Assembly (NCBI GenBank): GCA_046729855.1 | Contig: JBKPHM010000103.1 | Coordinates: 1-31,194, forward strand | DNA from: DATHSY01 sp046729855 | GTDB taxonomy: Bacteria > Actinomycetota > UBA4738 > HRBIN12 | Length of the DNA: 31,194 nucleotides | Direction: 5' to 3' | Part shown: piece after piece, positions 15,286-22,184 of the stretch | Layout of the letters: each line of letters opens with the position of its first letter | Numbering within the stretch: position 1 is the first letter of the stretch | Program-made: the position numbers and the translations under genes | The notes under the pieces: model-generated | The model's input: the letters and a program-made list of their open reading frames with translations, nothing else | Databases searched by the model: none | What the model was told of the DNA's origin: nothing

Positions 15286-15918
15286 CTAGTCGGTTGGTTG
15301 TGGTTCTGACAGCGAGGTCGGCCGGGCTGGAAGCATGGGATGACCGGCCACGATGGCCTCGGCAAGGTCCACGATCTTTCGGTTCGTCCGGCGTGCCTCA
15401 TCGCGGAGCATCTTGAATGCCGCGTGCTCGTCGATGCGGTGGCGCTCCATCAAGATCCCCTTCGCCCGCTCGGTCACGGCACGCCGCGCGAACGCGCCTT
15501 CCAGATCGTGGTACTCGGCGAACCGTCGAAGGACGATGTCGATGGCGCTTTGCATCTCTTCTGGATCGTCACCGTTGGCGATGTACGCGAAGATGCCTCG
15601 CTTGGCGGCCTCGCGGATGAATTCCCGGTCCTGCACATCTAACACCGCGATCACGGGACAGGCGGCTTCGTGGACGATCCGATCGATCAGCTGGAGCGCC
15701 TTTTCGCTACCTTCGTCCACGATAACGATCGCCACGTCGGGCCGCTCGGCGGCCGTGATGCGGGCGACCTCGGGAAGGGACGACTCGCGGGCGATCACCT
15801 CGTGACCCAGCCGGGCCACCGTGCGGGTGACATGATCGAGGCGCACACCTGGTCCATCGGAGACCAGAACACGCAGGGTAGGAGTGCCTCGGATCGCATC
15901 GACTATCTCGACCGCCAA
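15286..15918 (-). CDS. ANTAR-domain regulator with receiver-like N-terminus
   Basis: About 210 residues. The C-terminal 60 form an ANTAR RNA-binding domain (AVTERAKGILMERHRIDEHA, then FKMLRDEARRTNRKIVDLAE), which in known members stabilises paired hairpins to prevent termination. The N-terminal half looks like a receiver fold (LRVLVSDGPG, then RPDVAIVIVDE, and CPVIAVLD). The usual phosphate-acceptor Asp position is not convincing, so it may be a pseudo-receiver. The start is uncertain: TTG 15916-15918 is used because there is no ATG or GTG close to the domain, and frames further upstream run over the divergent STAS gene. It lies between the RsbW-like and STAS genes. Confidence 0.8.
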   Translation of the reverse strand: MAVEIVDAIRGTPTLRVLVSDGPGVRLDHVTRTVARLGHEVIARESSLPEVARITAAERPDVAIVIVDEGSEKALQLIDRIVHEAACPVIAVLDVQDREFIREAAKRGIFAYIANGDDPEEMQSAIDIVLRRFAEYHDLEGAFARRAVTERAKGILMERHRIDEHAAFKMLRDEARRTNRKIVDLAEAIVAGHPMLPARPTSLSEPQPTD

Positions 15919-15933
15919 AATGGTAGCAGCCCC

Positions 15934-15958
15934 GTTCAGGCCACCGGCGAGGGGGTAA
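15934..15958 (+). promoter_or_regulatory. candidate SigB/SigF-type stress promoter
   Basis: GTTC (15934-15937), a 15-base spacer and GGGTAA (15953-15958) precede the STAS gene, with the box ending about 93 bases before its start. The distance is longer than for the other five examples. Confidence 0.35.
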
Positions 15959-16051
15959 GGTACACAGGCCGAACCCCAGCACACGGTTCGCGTTGCCAGG
16001 ACCCCGACCCCCGGTCGCCGAGCGTCCAGCACACTGCCGTCGGGAGGCGTC

Positions 16052-16456
16052 ATGGGGTTCGAACCGGAGTTCTCCGCCCGGACGGAGGCGCGAAACGGCG
16101 TGGCCAGGATCGCCCTGACCGGCGAACTGGACATCGCCACCGTTCCGGTCCTGTTGGAGCACCTGACGCTGATAGAGCAGGACCACGTCAGCACGATCAT
16201 GCTCGACCTGCGAGACGTGAGCTTCGTCGATTCGACGTGCCTTCACGCCTTCCTTCGGGCGCACCACCGAGCGAAGAGGACCGGACGCCGACTGATCCTG
16301 ATCGGGCCGAGCCAATCCATCCGGCGCCTGTTCGCCGTGACCCGGACGGAGTTCCTCCTAGATCACCAGGATGCCGTGAGCCTCCTCGCTCAGTTCACGC
16401 GGCAAGGCGGGATGGGCGACCCGATCGGGTCGGCCGAGATGGACGGCGATGGCTGA
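16052..16456 (+). CDS. STAS-domain anti-sigma factor antagonist (RsbV/SpoIIAA-like)
   Basis: A 134-residue single STAS domain. NGVARIALTGELDIATVPVL gives the first strands, and TIMLDLRDVSFVDSTCLHAF carries the conserved Asp-Ser pair with Ser61 as the likely phosphorylation site of a partner kinase. In partner switching the unphosphorylated form releases a sigma factor from an RsbW-type kinase. GGGAGG precedes the ATG by about five bases. It overlaps the following gene by eight bases. It is divergent from the ANTAR gene and close to the RsbW-like kinase, an obvious candidate partner. Confidence 0.88.
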   Translation: MGFEPEFSARTEARNGVARIALTGELDIATVPVLLEHLTLIEQDHVSTIMLDLRDVSFVDSTCLHAFLRAHHRAKRTGRRLILIGPSQSIRRLFAVTRTEFLLDHQDAVSLLAQFTRQGGMGDPIGSAEMDGDG

Positions 16457-16784
16457 CTGGCGGGAGCAGGAAGCGGTGAACCAGACCATCTTCCGAGACA
16501 TGAACGAGTGGACGGAGGAGGCAATCGACGCCCGGTTCGGCCTGGATCGTGCGATGGACACGTATGTGTGCGAGTGCTCCGACAAGACCTGCACGGGGAC
16601 CATCCACCTGACGCGGAGCGAGTACGAGGATGTCCGAGCCGTCCCCATCCGCTTCGCCATCGCCCTGAACCACGAGAATCCCGAGGTCGAACGAGTGACA
16701 TCTGAGAACTCACGCTTCGCCAGCGTAGAAGAGTTCTTCGGGATCGGCGCCAAGATCGCTCGGGCGACTAACCCACGTCGATAG
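16449..16784 (+). CDS. conserved protein with Cys-x-Cys-x4-Cys motif, function unknown
   Basis: A 111-residue soluble protein, mostly charged. It opens with a helical, Glu-rich segment (NQTIFRDMNEWTEEAI), followed by YVCECSDKTCTGTIHLT with Cys41, Cys43 and Cys48. It then has VRAVPIRFAIALNHENPEVE and a C-terminal segment ending IARATNPRR. The Cys cluster could bind a metal ion, but too few ligands are visible to be sure. I believe similar proteins occur next to STAS or two-component genes in actinobacteria, with no assigned role. Its ATG lies inside the end of the STAS gene, so translational coupling is likely and a link to that pathway is reasonable. Confidence 0.75.
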   Translation: MADWREQEAVNQTIFRDMNEWTEEAIDARFGLDRAMDTYVCECSDKTCTGTIHLTRSEYEDVRAVPIRFAIALNHENPEVERVTSENSRFASVEEFFGIGAKIARATNPRR

Positions 16785-16876
16785 CACTCGTGGTCGCCGC
16801 TGGCGACGTCAGCGTGGTGCGCAGAGCGTCACCGACGTATCCGGGCCGGCCGCGGGGACGCGCCAGCGGTGAATTC

Positions 16877-17077
16877 CTAGTCCATCATGCCTCGGAGGCG
16901 TGCCTCGACGGCGTCCATCGACTCTCCCGTCCTACGCTTCACCGCACCGACGACCTGATCCCATTTGCCTTCTGTCTTGTCAAGATCATCGTCAGTCAGG
17001 TCACCCCAAGCCTCCTTGACCCGGCCCCGCATCTCTTGCCAGCGGCCTTCGAACCGCATCCGTGTGTCATCGTCCAC
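16877..17077 (-). CDS. CsbD family stress protein
   Basis: A 66-residue CsbD-like protein. MRFEGRWQEMRGRVKEAWG, then DLTDDDLDKTEGKWDQVVG, matches the family pattern almost throughout. CsbD is a small, hydrophilic protein under general-stress control in Bacillus; its mechanism is unknown. GTG 17075-17077 has GGAGG seven bases upstream. A GTGA-N16-GGGTAT element ends 32 bases before the start. It stands alone between the Cys-motif gene and the tautomerase-like gene. Confidence 0.9.
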   Translation of the reverse strand: MDDDTRMRFEGRWQEMRGRVKEAWGDLTDDDLDKTEGKWDQVVGAVKRRTGESMDAVEARLRGMMD

Positions 17078-17109
17078 AGCCCGACCTCCTTCCGTCTGTC
17101 AGGTCCGGG

Positions 17110-17135
17110 ATACCCGGATCTGGCGCCCAAGTCAC
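17110..17135 (-). promoter_or_regulatory. candidate SigB/SigF-type stress promoter
   Basis: On the minus strand GTGA (17135-17132), a 16-base spacer and GGGTAT (17115-17110) precede csbD by 32 bases. The -10 box overlaps the small palindrome CCGGGATACCCGG, so it could also be an operator. Confidence 0.4.
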
Positions 17136-17249
17136 CTTCGCCGTCGCAAAGCGCCGCGGACGGCTGAGGCTCTTCCACGCCACCGAACACGAGCTGCTCC
17201 CGGCACCACGGCGAGATAGGGCTGGAATGCGTGCCTGTGGGGGCAAGAA

Positions 17250-17582
17250 TCAGAGTGAGACCCAGCCACTCTTTTCGACGGCATAGGGGCGGATGACGAC
17301 TTTTACTCGTCTATCCGACCCGGCAACTCCTTGAAACGCCTTCGCGACGCGCGTCGCGAGCTCTTGAAGAGCCTCTTTGGCGCTTTCCTGTCGTTCCCAG
17401 AGATCCACATTGATCCTCGTGACCGTCCCCTGGAAGTCAGCGGGTTCGCGGATCGGAACAAAGTCAATCTCAGGCTCATTGATGACGAGTTCGGGCATGC
17501 TGACCAGGGCAGCTCTCACCGCAGCCTCTATGTCAGGTAGCGGATCTTCGGTTGTTAGGTTGAAGCACGTCACCAAGGGCAT
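17250..17582 (-). CDS. small tautomerase-like protein with Pro after the initiator Met
   Basis: A 110-residue protein starting MPLVTCFNLTTE. Predicted order is strand, helix (DIEAAVRAALVSM), strands (INEPEIDFVPI and TRINVDLWER), helix (SAKEALQELATRVAKAF), strand (RRVKVVIRPY). This order and the proline exposed after Met removal are those of the tautomerase superfamily (4-oxalocrotonate tautomerase, CHMI, MIF), in which Pro1 is the catalytic base. Similarity is otherwise weak and the length is nearer CHMI than 4-OT. Function is therefore a hypothesis. No ribosome site is obvious before ATG 17582. Confidence 0.6.
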   Translation of the reverse strand: MPLVTCFNLTTEDPLPDIEAAVRAALVSMPELVINEPEIDFVPIREPADFQGTVTRINVDLWERQESAKEALQELATRVAKAFQGVAGSDRRVKVVIRPYAVEKSGWVSL

Positions 17583-17654
17583 CGTTCGCTCCGACTCCGC
17601 GATCAGCGGCTCGGTTCTGGCTCCTGATCGAGCCTCATGCCAGCGCGACTCTTG

Positions 17655-17726
17655 TGGGCGCTAGAGGATTCGAACCTCTGACTTCTTCCGCGTCAAGGAA
17701 GCGCTCTACCCCTGAGCTAAGCGCCC
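17655..17726 (-). tRNA. tRNA-Val (GAC)
   Basis: A 72-base cloverleaf on the minus strand. The acceptor stem GGGCGCT pairs with AGCGCCC, the anticodon loop TTGACGC sits on the stem CTTCC/GGAAG, and the T-loop is GGTTCGAATCC. Discriminator base A follows the stem and CCA is not encoded. It lies 47 bases downstream of tRNA-Cys and is probably in the same transcript. Confidence 0.95.
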
Positions 17727-17773
17727 GCGTTCGGACCCGGCATCCTACCGGAAGCCTGAGCTGGGAGGGATCG

Positions 17774-17844
17774 AGGCGGGGACCGGAATTGAACCGGTGT
17801 ATAGGGTTTTGCAGACCCTTGCCTAACCACTCGGCCACCCCGCC
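17774..17844 (-). tRNA. tRNA-Cys (GCA)
   Basis: A 71-base cloverleaf on the minus strand. The acceptor stem GGCGGGG pairs with CCCCGCC, the anticodon loop CTGCAAA sits on AGGGT/ACCCT, and the T-loop is TTCAATTC. The discriminator is U, as expected for tRNA-Cys. CCA is not encoded. Confidence 0.95.
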
Positions 17845-17952
17845 GATGAGGCGCGTCGGGCGGGCCCGCCGCACCAGGGCAGTCTAACAACCGGCTCGGT
17901 CGCGAGCTTCCCGGTCGAGCCTGCGCTGGTCCGAGGCTCGTATGCAGGAACG

Positions 17953-18790
17953 ATGGCGACCCGGCGCGGGAGGACGTCGCCCGTGGTCGGGACCTTGTGC
18001 CTCGCCGCGGCGACCTCGTGCACGCGGCCCCACCGTCGAGCCGTCGCGCCCGACCAGGCGGTCGGGGAGCCGGCGCCCACCGAGGCGGCGCTGCGAGAGG
18101 ACCTGCGCGCGATCGTCGCGTTCGTCGAGGATACGCACCCAGATCCGTGGCACGACATCCCGCGCGAGCGGTTCGAGGGCGCCTTCTCCGCGCTCGAGGG
18201 ACGCCTGCGAGAGTGCCTCCCGCGACGCCTTCATGGTCGAGGTGATGCGGCTGCTCGCGCTGCTCGGGCCCGGTGACGGACACACCAACGTCTTCCCACT
18301 CGAGCAGGACGTCCATCTGCTCCCCCCGCCTGTATCGCTTCGACGACGGCGTGTTCTTCGTCCACGCCGCGGAGCCGAACCGCGAACTCGTCGGGTCGGA
18401 GGTGACGGCCATCGCCGGATGGCCGGTCAACGATCTGTGAGATGCCGTCGCCCCGCTCGTTCCCGCGGACAACAAGATGACCGTCCTCGCGCGTGTTTCG
18501 CAGTTCCTGGTCGTCACGAACGTCCTCCACGGGCTGGGAACTACCGACGATCCGACGGCTCCCGCGGAGCTCCGAATCGTCACCGCCGACGGAGGTCGCT
18601 CGGTCGACGAGGTCTTCCGCGACGCGTCCGCCCTGTATGACGGCTACCAGATCACGCTCGGAGCGACGAAGGTGGGCCGCATCGGCCGTGGCTCGAGCCC
18701 GTCATATCCGTCACGACCCGATCCTCTGACTACTTCAAGCGCGCCGACCCGGTCTTCGAGACCGCTCTCGAGCTGGTGCTCGGCCGATAG
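17953..18790 (+). pseudogene. decayed S41-peptidase-like lipoprotein gene
   Basis: Pieces of one protein appear in successive frames. The first piece has a lipoprotein signal (GTLCLAAATSC) and DLRAIVAFVEDTHPDPWHDI. A frame change near 18205-18215 gives DAFMVEVMRLLALLGPGDGH. A second near 18325 gives LYRFDDGVFFVHAAEPNREL and VTAIAGWPVNDL, then TGA at 18438-18440, after which the same frame continues DAVAPLVPADNKMTVLARVS. Near 18660-18695 the frame changes again and the C-terminus SSDYFKRADPVFETALELVL ends at 18790. The middle, where S41-type proteins carry their catalytic core, is missing. The combination of two or three shifts, one stop and a deletion argues for a true pseudogene rather than a sequencing error. 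Confidence 0.75.
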
Positions 18791-18793
18791 GCT
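18788..18793 (+). promoter_or_regulatory. -10 box of a leaderless promoter
   Basis: TAGGCT is followed by six bases and the GTG start at 18800. The box overlaps the last codon of the decayed S41-like gene. Geometry is identical to the boxes before 760 and 10232. Confidence 0.5.
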
Positions 18794-18799
18794 CCCTCC

Positions 18800-19189
18800 G
18801 TGGGACGCACACTCCTGATCGGCCTCGCCATCGCGGTCGTCGTCTGGCTCGCAGCGATCGTGTTCCTCATGCTCGCCGGTCGGCGCTCCGCCGCGCGCGA
18901 GCTCGCGACGCTCCTGCCGAACCTCCTGTTCCTGTTCAAGGGGTTGTTGCGCGACCCAGCCGTGCCCAGGGGCTCAAAGGTCCTCATCGGGCTGGCGGTG
19001 CTCTGGTTCGTCTCTCCGATCGACCTCGTACCGGAGTTCGTTCCGGTGGTGGGCCCGGTGGACGATGCGATCGTCGCCGCGCTCGTGCTGCGGTACGTGC
19101 TGCGGCACGCGGACCACGAGGTCCTGCGTCGCCATTGGCGAGGGGACCCGGCCGTCCTCGAACGCTTGGCAGGCACGAGGGCTCCCTAG
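18800..19189 (+). CDS. DUF1232 (YkvA-like) membrane protein
   Basis: A 129-residue membrane protein with an N-terminal helix (about 4-26) and a hydrophobic hairpin later on. The DUF1232 core is clear: KVLIGLAVLWFVSPIDLVPE then FVPVVGPVDDAIVAALVLRY. The SPIDLVPE motif is the family hallmark. Function is unknown. GTG 18800 has no ribosome site but sits six bases after TAGGCT, so leaderless expression is likely. It follows the S41-like pseudogene and is unrelated to it. Confidence 0.88.
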   Translation: MGRTLLIGLAIAVVVWLAAIVFLMLAGRRSAARELATLLPNLLFLFKGLLRDPAVPRGSKVLIGLAVLWFVSPIDLVPEFVPVVGPVDDAIVAALVLRYVLRHADHEVLRRHWRGDPAVLERLAGTRAP

Positions 19190-19205
19190 CGGTCCCTGCC
19201 CGCCC

Positions 19206-19231
19206 GGGACCAACGGGGTTCCGATGGTCCC
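19206..19231. terminator. stem-loop after the DUF1232 gene
   Basis: GGGACCA and TGGTCCC form a perfect seven-base stem with a 12-base loop, 17 bases beyond the stop codon. No T-run follows, so it is only a possible terminator. Confidence 0.3.
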
Positions 19232-19363
19232 GAATCAGACCTGAGATGTCCCAGCTACTGGAGGCCATCCGCCCTAGGGCTGGGCGCTCTCCGTCGCCGA
19301 TGCTGCTTCCGTCGGAACTCGCGGTCGGCAGGAGCCAACCGCACGGACCCAAGGAGGGGAACC

Positions 19364-19921
19364 ATGAAGAAGGCCTTCTCGATCATCTTGATCGCGGCGG
19401 GTCTCGCGTTCCTCACGGGCGGCATCTACGCGGTCACCCGCGGCCTGGACGCCAAGGCGCAGGTACGCGACGAGCTCGCCGCTCAGAAGATCGTTACCAC
19501 CGAGGACGCGTCCATCCCGAACAAGCCCGTCGTCGACGCTGCGACCGCTGAGTCGATGGCAGATGTCATCGGCAAGCACGCGCTCGAGGCGACCGGTGGC
19601 GAGACCTACGCCGAGATGGGGCGCTTCCTCGCCGCCGGTGGTGGGGCCACCAGCGACGAGGCTGAGGCCCTGAAGGACGACGAGGGCAACCCCGTCCCGA
19701 ACCCGCTTCGCAACGTCGCCTTCCAGGCCTCCGCTCTGCGGACGAGCCTGTACACCTCTGTGATGGCGTTCAACCTCGCAGACCTGGTCGCCGGCCTCGG
19801 TGTCGCGATCGCGATCATCGGCGCCCTGTTCGTCGGCCTCGGCGTGGCCCTGTCCGGGCTGTTCGCCGCCGTCGCAGGGATCCAGACCCGTACCGAAACG
19901 GTTGCCGTGCGAGCCGCCTAA
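19364..19921 (+). CDS. hypothetical membrane protein with two hydrophobic segments
   Basis: A 185-residue protein I do not recognise. A hydrophobic helix at about 5-25 (FSIILIAAGLAFLTGGIYAV) is followed by an extracytoplasmic, charged region with repeated Ala/Glu/Asp. The second long hydrophobic region at about 140-178 (LVAGLGVAIAIIGALFVGLG onwards) is long enough for two helices. GGAGGGG sits close before ATG 19364, a strong ribosome site. A good stem-loop follows the stop codon. Codon use is like its neighbours. Confidence 0.8.
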   Translation: MKKAFSIILIAAGLAFLTGGIYAVTRGLDAKAQVRDELAAQKIVTTEDASIPNKPVVDAATAESMADVIGKHALEATGGETYAEMGRFLAAGGGATSDEAEALKDDEGNPVPNPLRNVAFQASALRTSLYTSVMAFNLADLVAGLGVAIAIIGALFVGLGVALSGLFAAVAGIQTRTETVAVRAA

Positions 19922-19944
19922 CCGGCGCACGAGCTTCCGACAGG

Positions 19945-19972
19945 ACAGCGCCCGGCCCCGACCGGGCGCTGT
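19945..19972. terminator. intrinsic terminator (stem-loop)
   Basis: ACAGCGCCCGG and CCGGGCGCTGT form a perfect 11-base GC-rich stem with a six-base loop, followed by TCCCTGTTTG. It lies between two convergent genes and may serve both strands, although the T-tail is short. Confidence 0.7.
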
Positions 19973-19988
19973 TCCCTGTTTGCTGCAG

Positions 19989-20972
19989 TCAGAGCTCGAT
20001 CCGCAGCCCGAGCCGGCGCTTGGTCGCGCGTCGTAAGACCAACGCGGCCGCCGCCGCATCCTCCACCGCGACGCCCACGGACTTGTACAGCGTGATCTCG
20101 TCGTCGGTCGTCCGGCCCGGCGCGTCGCCGGAGAGCACCTGACCGATCTCCGCCCGGACGTGACCCTCGCCGATCGACCCCTCGGCGATCGCTCGAGTCA
20201 GCTCCACGGCGCCCGACGGCGGCGGGGCGAGCGCCGATGCCCGCGACTCGACGAACACGGCGGCGCCGGCGACCGTGGCGCGGTCGACCTCTCCCTCCCC
20301 GGCGGGGTTGAACCCGACCGAAGCGACGTGCGTGCCCGGCCGGAGCCACGCGGCCAGCACGACCGGCGCGTCCGCGTGCGTCGCCGCACACACGACGTCG
20401 GCCGCACGTACGGCATCCTCGAACGAGCCCGCGACGTCGAGCGGGACCGCAACGTCGCGGGCCACCGAGGCCGCGAGCGCGTCCGCCTTGCCGCGGTCGC
20501 GACCGGCCACGACGATCCGTTCGAACGCGCGAACCCGGGCGACGGCCCGCACGTGCGCCCGCGCCTGCACGCCGGTGCCGAGGACGGCGAGCACTTGAGC
20601 GTCGTCACGTGCCAGCAGCCGTGTCGACAGCGCCGACCCGGCGGCCGTCCTCCACTCCGTGATCGCGGTCGCGTCCATCAGCGCCGTCGGCGTGCCGTCT
20701 TCGGGATCGAACGACACCAGGACGGCCTGGTGCGTCGGGCGGTCCGTGTTCCGAGGGAAGACCGAGACGAGCTTGGTCGTGAGCGCCGCAGCCGAGGGGA
20801 GACGGGCCGGCATCGCTGCGAGGAGCGCGTCGCGCTCCGGCACCGCGACGGCGATCCGGTTGGGCATCGAGGCCCGCCCGGCGCTCAGGTCCCGCAGCGC
20901 GGCCGCGACGGCCTCGAGTAGGTCATCCGGATCCATGAGCGCCTCGACGTCGGCCTTGGTCAATACGAGCAC
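19989..20972 (-). CDS. ornithine cyclodeaminase / mu-crystallin family protein
   Basis: A 327-residue enzyme of the OCD/mu-crystallin family. The substrate region shows TTKLVSVFPRN (Lys67) and DATAITEWRTAAGSALSTRL (Asp100, Arg108). The Rossmann fold starts at VLAVLGTGVQARAHVRAV (Gly-rich loop about 132-136), with VVAGRDRGKADALA next. GVAVEDAAAAALV near the C-terminus is also typical. Members include ornithine cyclodeaminase, alanine dehydrogenase and imino-acid reductases, and sequence alone does not decide between them. GTG 20972 follows a G-run that can act as a ribosome site. It is divergent from an MFS gene, which might carry a related compound. Confidence 0.88.
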   Translation of the reverse strand: MLVLTKADVEALMDPDDLLEAVAAALRDLSAGRASMPNRIAVAVPERDALLAAMPARLPSAAALTTKLVSVFPRNTDRPTHQAVLVSFDPEDGTPTALMDATAITEWRTAAGSALSTRLLARDDAQVLAVLGTGVQARAHVRAVARVRAFERIVVAGRDRGKADALAASVARDVAVPLDVAGSFEDAVRAADVVCAATHADAPVVLAAWLRPGTHVASVGFNPAGEGEVDRATVAGAAVFVESRASALAPPPSGAVELTRAIAEGSIGEGHVRAEIGQVLSGDAPGRTTDDEITLYKSVGVAVEDAAAAALVLRRATKRRLGLRIEL

Positions 20973-21010
20973 CGGTTCCCCCCGCGGCCCGAGCCGGTAG
21001 AAAGACTCCC

Positions 21011-22180
21011 ATGACGACCGCGCCGACGCACGGAGCCGCGTTCCGGCGAGCGCGGGTCGCCGTGGCGGCGACGTTCGGCTCGCACGCGGTGGTCGCGGGG
21101 ACGGTCGGGCCGTGGGTCCCCGCGTTGAAGGCGAACGCCGACCTGGGTGCCGGCGCGTTGGGGATCGCGCTGTTCGGTTTCGCGCTCGGGCTCGTCTCCG
21201 GTACGCGCCTCGCCGGTCCCATCACGCGGCGCCTCGGCGCGCGCCCGGTCGTGCGCGCGGGGATCCCGGCGCTGGCCCTCGCCCTGGCGGTGCTCCCCTT
21301 CGCCGGAGCGCTCGTCACGCTGACCGGGTCGTTCGCGCTCGTGGGGATCGTGAGCGGGCTGCTCGACGTCGCGATGAACGACGAGGCCGCCGCGGTCGAG
21401 GAGACATTCGCCCGCCGCGTGATGTCATCGATGCACGCCGTTTGGAGCGTGTCGATGCTGGCCAGCGCGGGGGTCGCGTCGGTTGGCATCGCGTCCGGGC
21501 TCGCGATCCAGGCCTACTTCGGCGGCGTCGCCGCGGTCCTGATCGTCACGACGTTCCCGGCGCTCCGGTGGCTGCCCCGACGTTCGCTCCGCGGTCGGGA
21601 CGAGATCGCGACGTCGGTCGACACGCCGGGGCCCCCGTTCATGGGCGTCGCGCTCCTGTGCGCGATCGCCGCCGCCGGCTTCATGACGGAGGGGATCGCC
21701 TCCGAGTGGAGCGCGGTGTACCTGCGTGAGGGCCTCGGTGTCGCCGCGGGCACCGCCGGCCTGGGCGTGGTGGCGTTCTCCAGCGGCATGGCGATCTCTC
21801 GCCTCGCCGGCGACCGCCTCGCCGAACGGTTCGGAGCGCGGTCACTCGTTCGCGCGGGTTCGGTGGTCGGTGGGACGGCGCTGGCCGCGTCGATCCTGAT
21901 CGGGGATCCTGCCCTCGCGATCGGTGCGCTCGTGATCCTCGGGCTGGGACTCGGACCGGCCGTGCCGCTTTCGTTCAGCGCCGCGGCGCGCGTTCGGTGG
22001 CCGGACGGCCGGACGGCCCTACCGATCGCGGTCACGGCCGGGTATGTCGGCTCGATCGTCGGCCCGTTGGTCATCGGGCTGACGGCGGAGGTCGCCGGGT
22101 TGCGCGCGGCGTTCGGCGTCCCGGTCCTGATGTGCGCGACGATCGCAGCCGCCGCGAGGTCGATGGAGTCTCGCCGCTGA
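21011..22180 (+). CDS. MFS transporter (YbjJ/FucP-like)
   Basis: A 389-residue major facilitator with about 12 hydrophobic helices. GSHAVVAGTVGPWVPALKAN in helix 1 and SGLLDVAMNDEAAAVE after helix 4 are typical of the YbjJ-like branch. The pattern RLAGDRLAERFGARSLVRAG between helices 8 and 9 is the second motif A copy. Substrate unknown. ATG 21011 is preceded by TAGAAA seven bases upstream, near the leaderless pattern but lacking the final T. Divergent from the OCD-family gene by 38 bases. Confidence 0.88.
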   Translation: MTTAPTHGAAFRRARVAVAATFGSHAVVAGTVGPWVPALKANADLGAGALGIALFGFALGLVSGTRLAGPITRRLGARPVVRAGIPALALALAVLPFAGALVTLTGSFALVGIVSGLLDVAMNDEAAAVEETFARRVMSSMHAVWSVSMLASAGVASVGIASGLAIQAYFGGVAAVLIVTTFPALRWLPRRSLRGRDEIATSVDTPGPPFMGVALLCAIAAAGFMTEGIASEWSAVYLREGLGVAAGTAGLGVVAFSSGMAISRLAGDRLAERFGARSLVRAGSVVGGTALAASILIGDPALAIGALVILGLGLGPAVPLSFSAAARVRWPDGRTALPIAVTAGYVGSIVGPLVIGLTAEVAGLRAAFGVPVLMCATIAAAARSMESRR

Positions 22181-22184
22181 TCCG

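Noticed and set aside
15919..16200. Upstream extension of the ANTAR frame
   Set aside because: It would overlap the divergent STAS gene and its promoter region; residues there have no receiver-like features.
17654..17887. Open frames through the tRNA-Val/tRNA-Cys region
   Set aside because: They read through two clear tRNA genes and are not coding.
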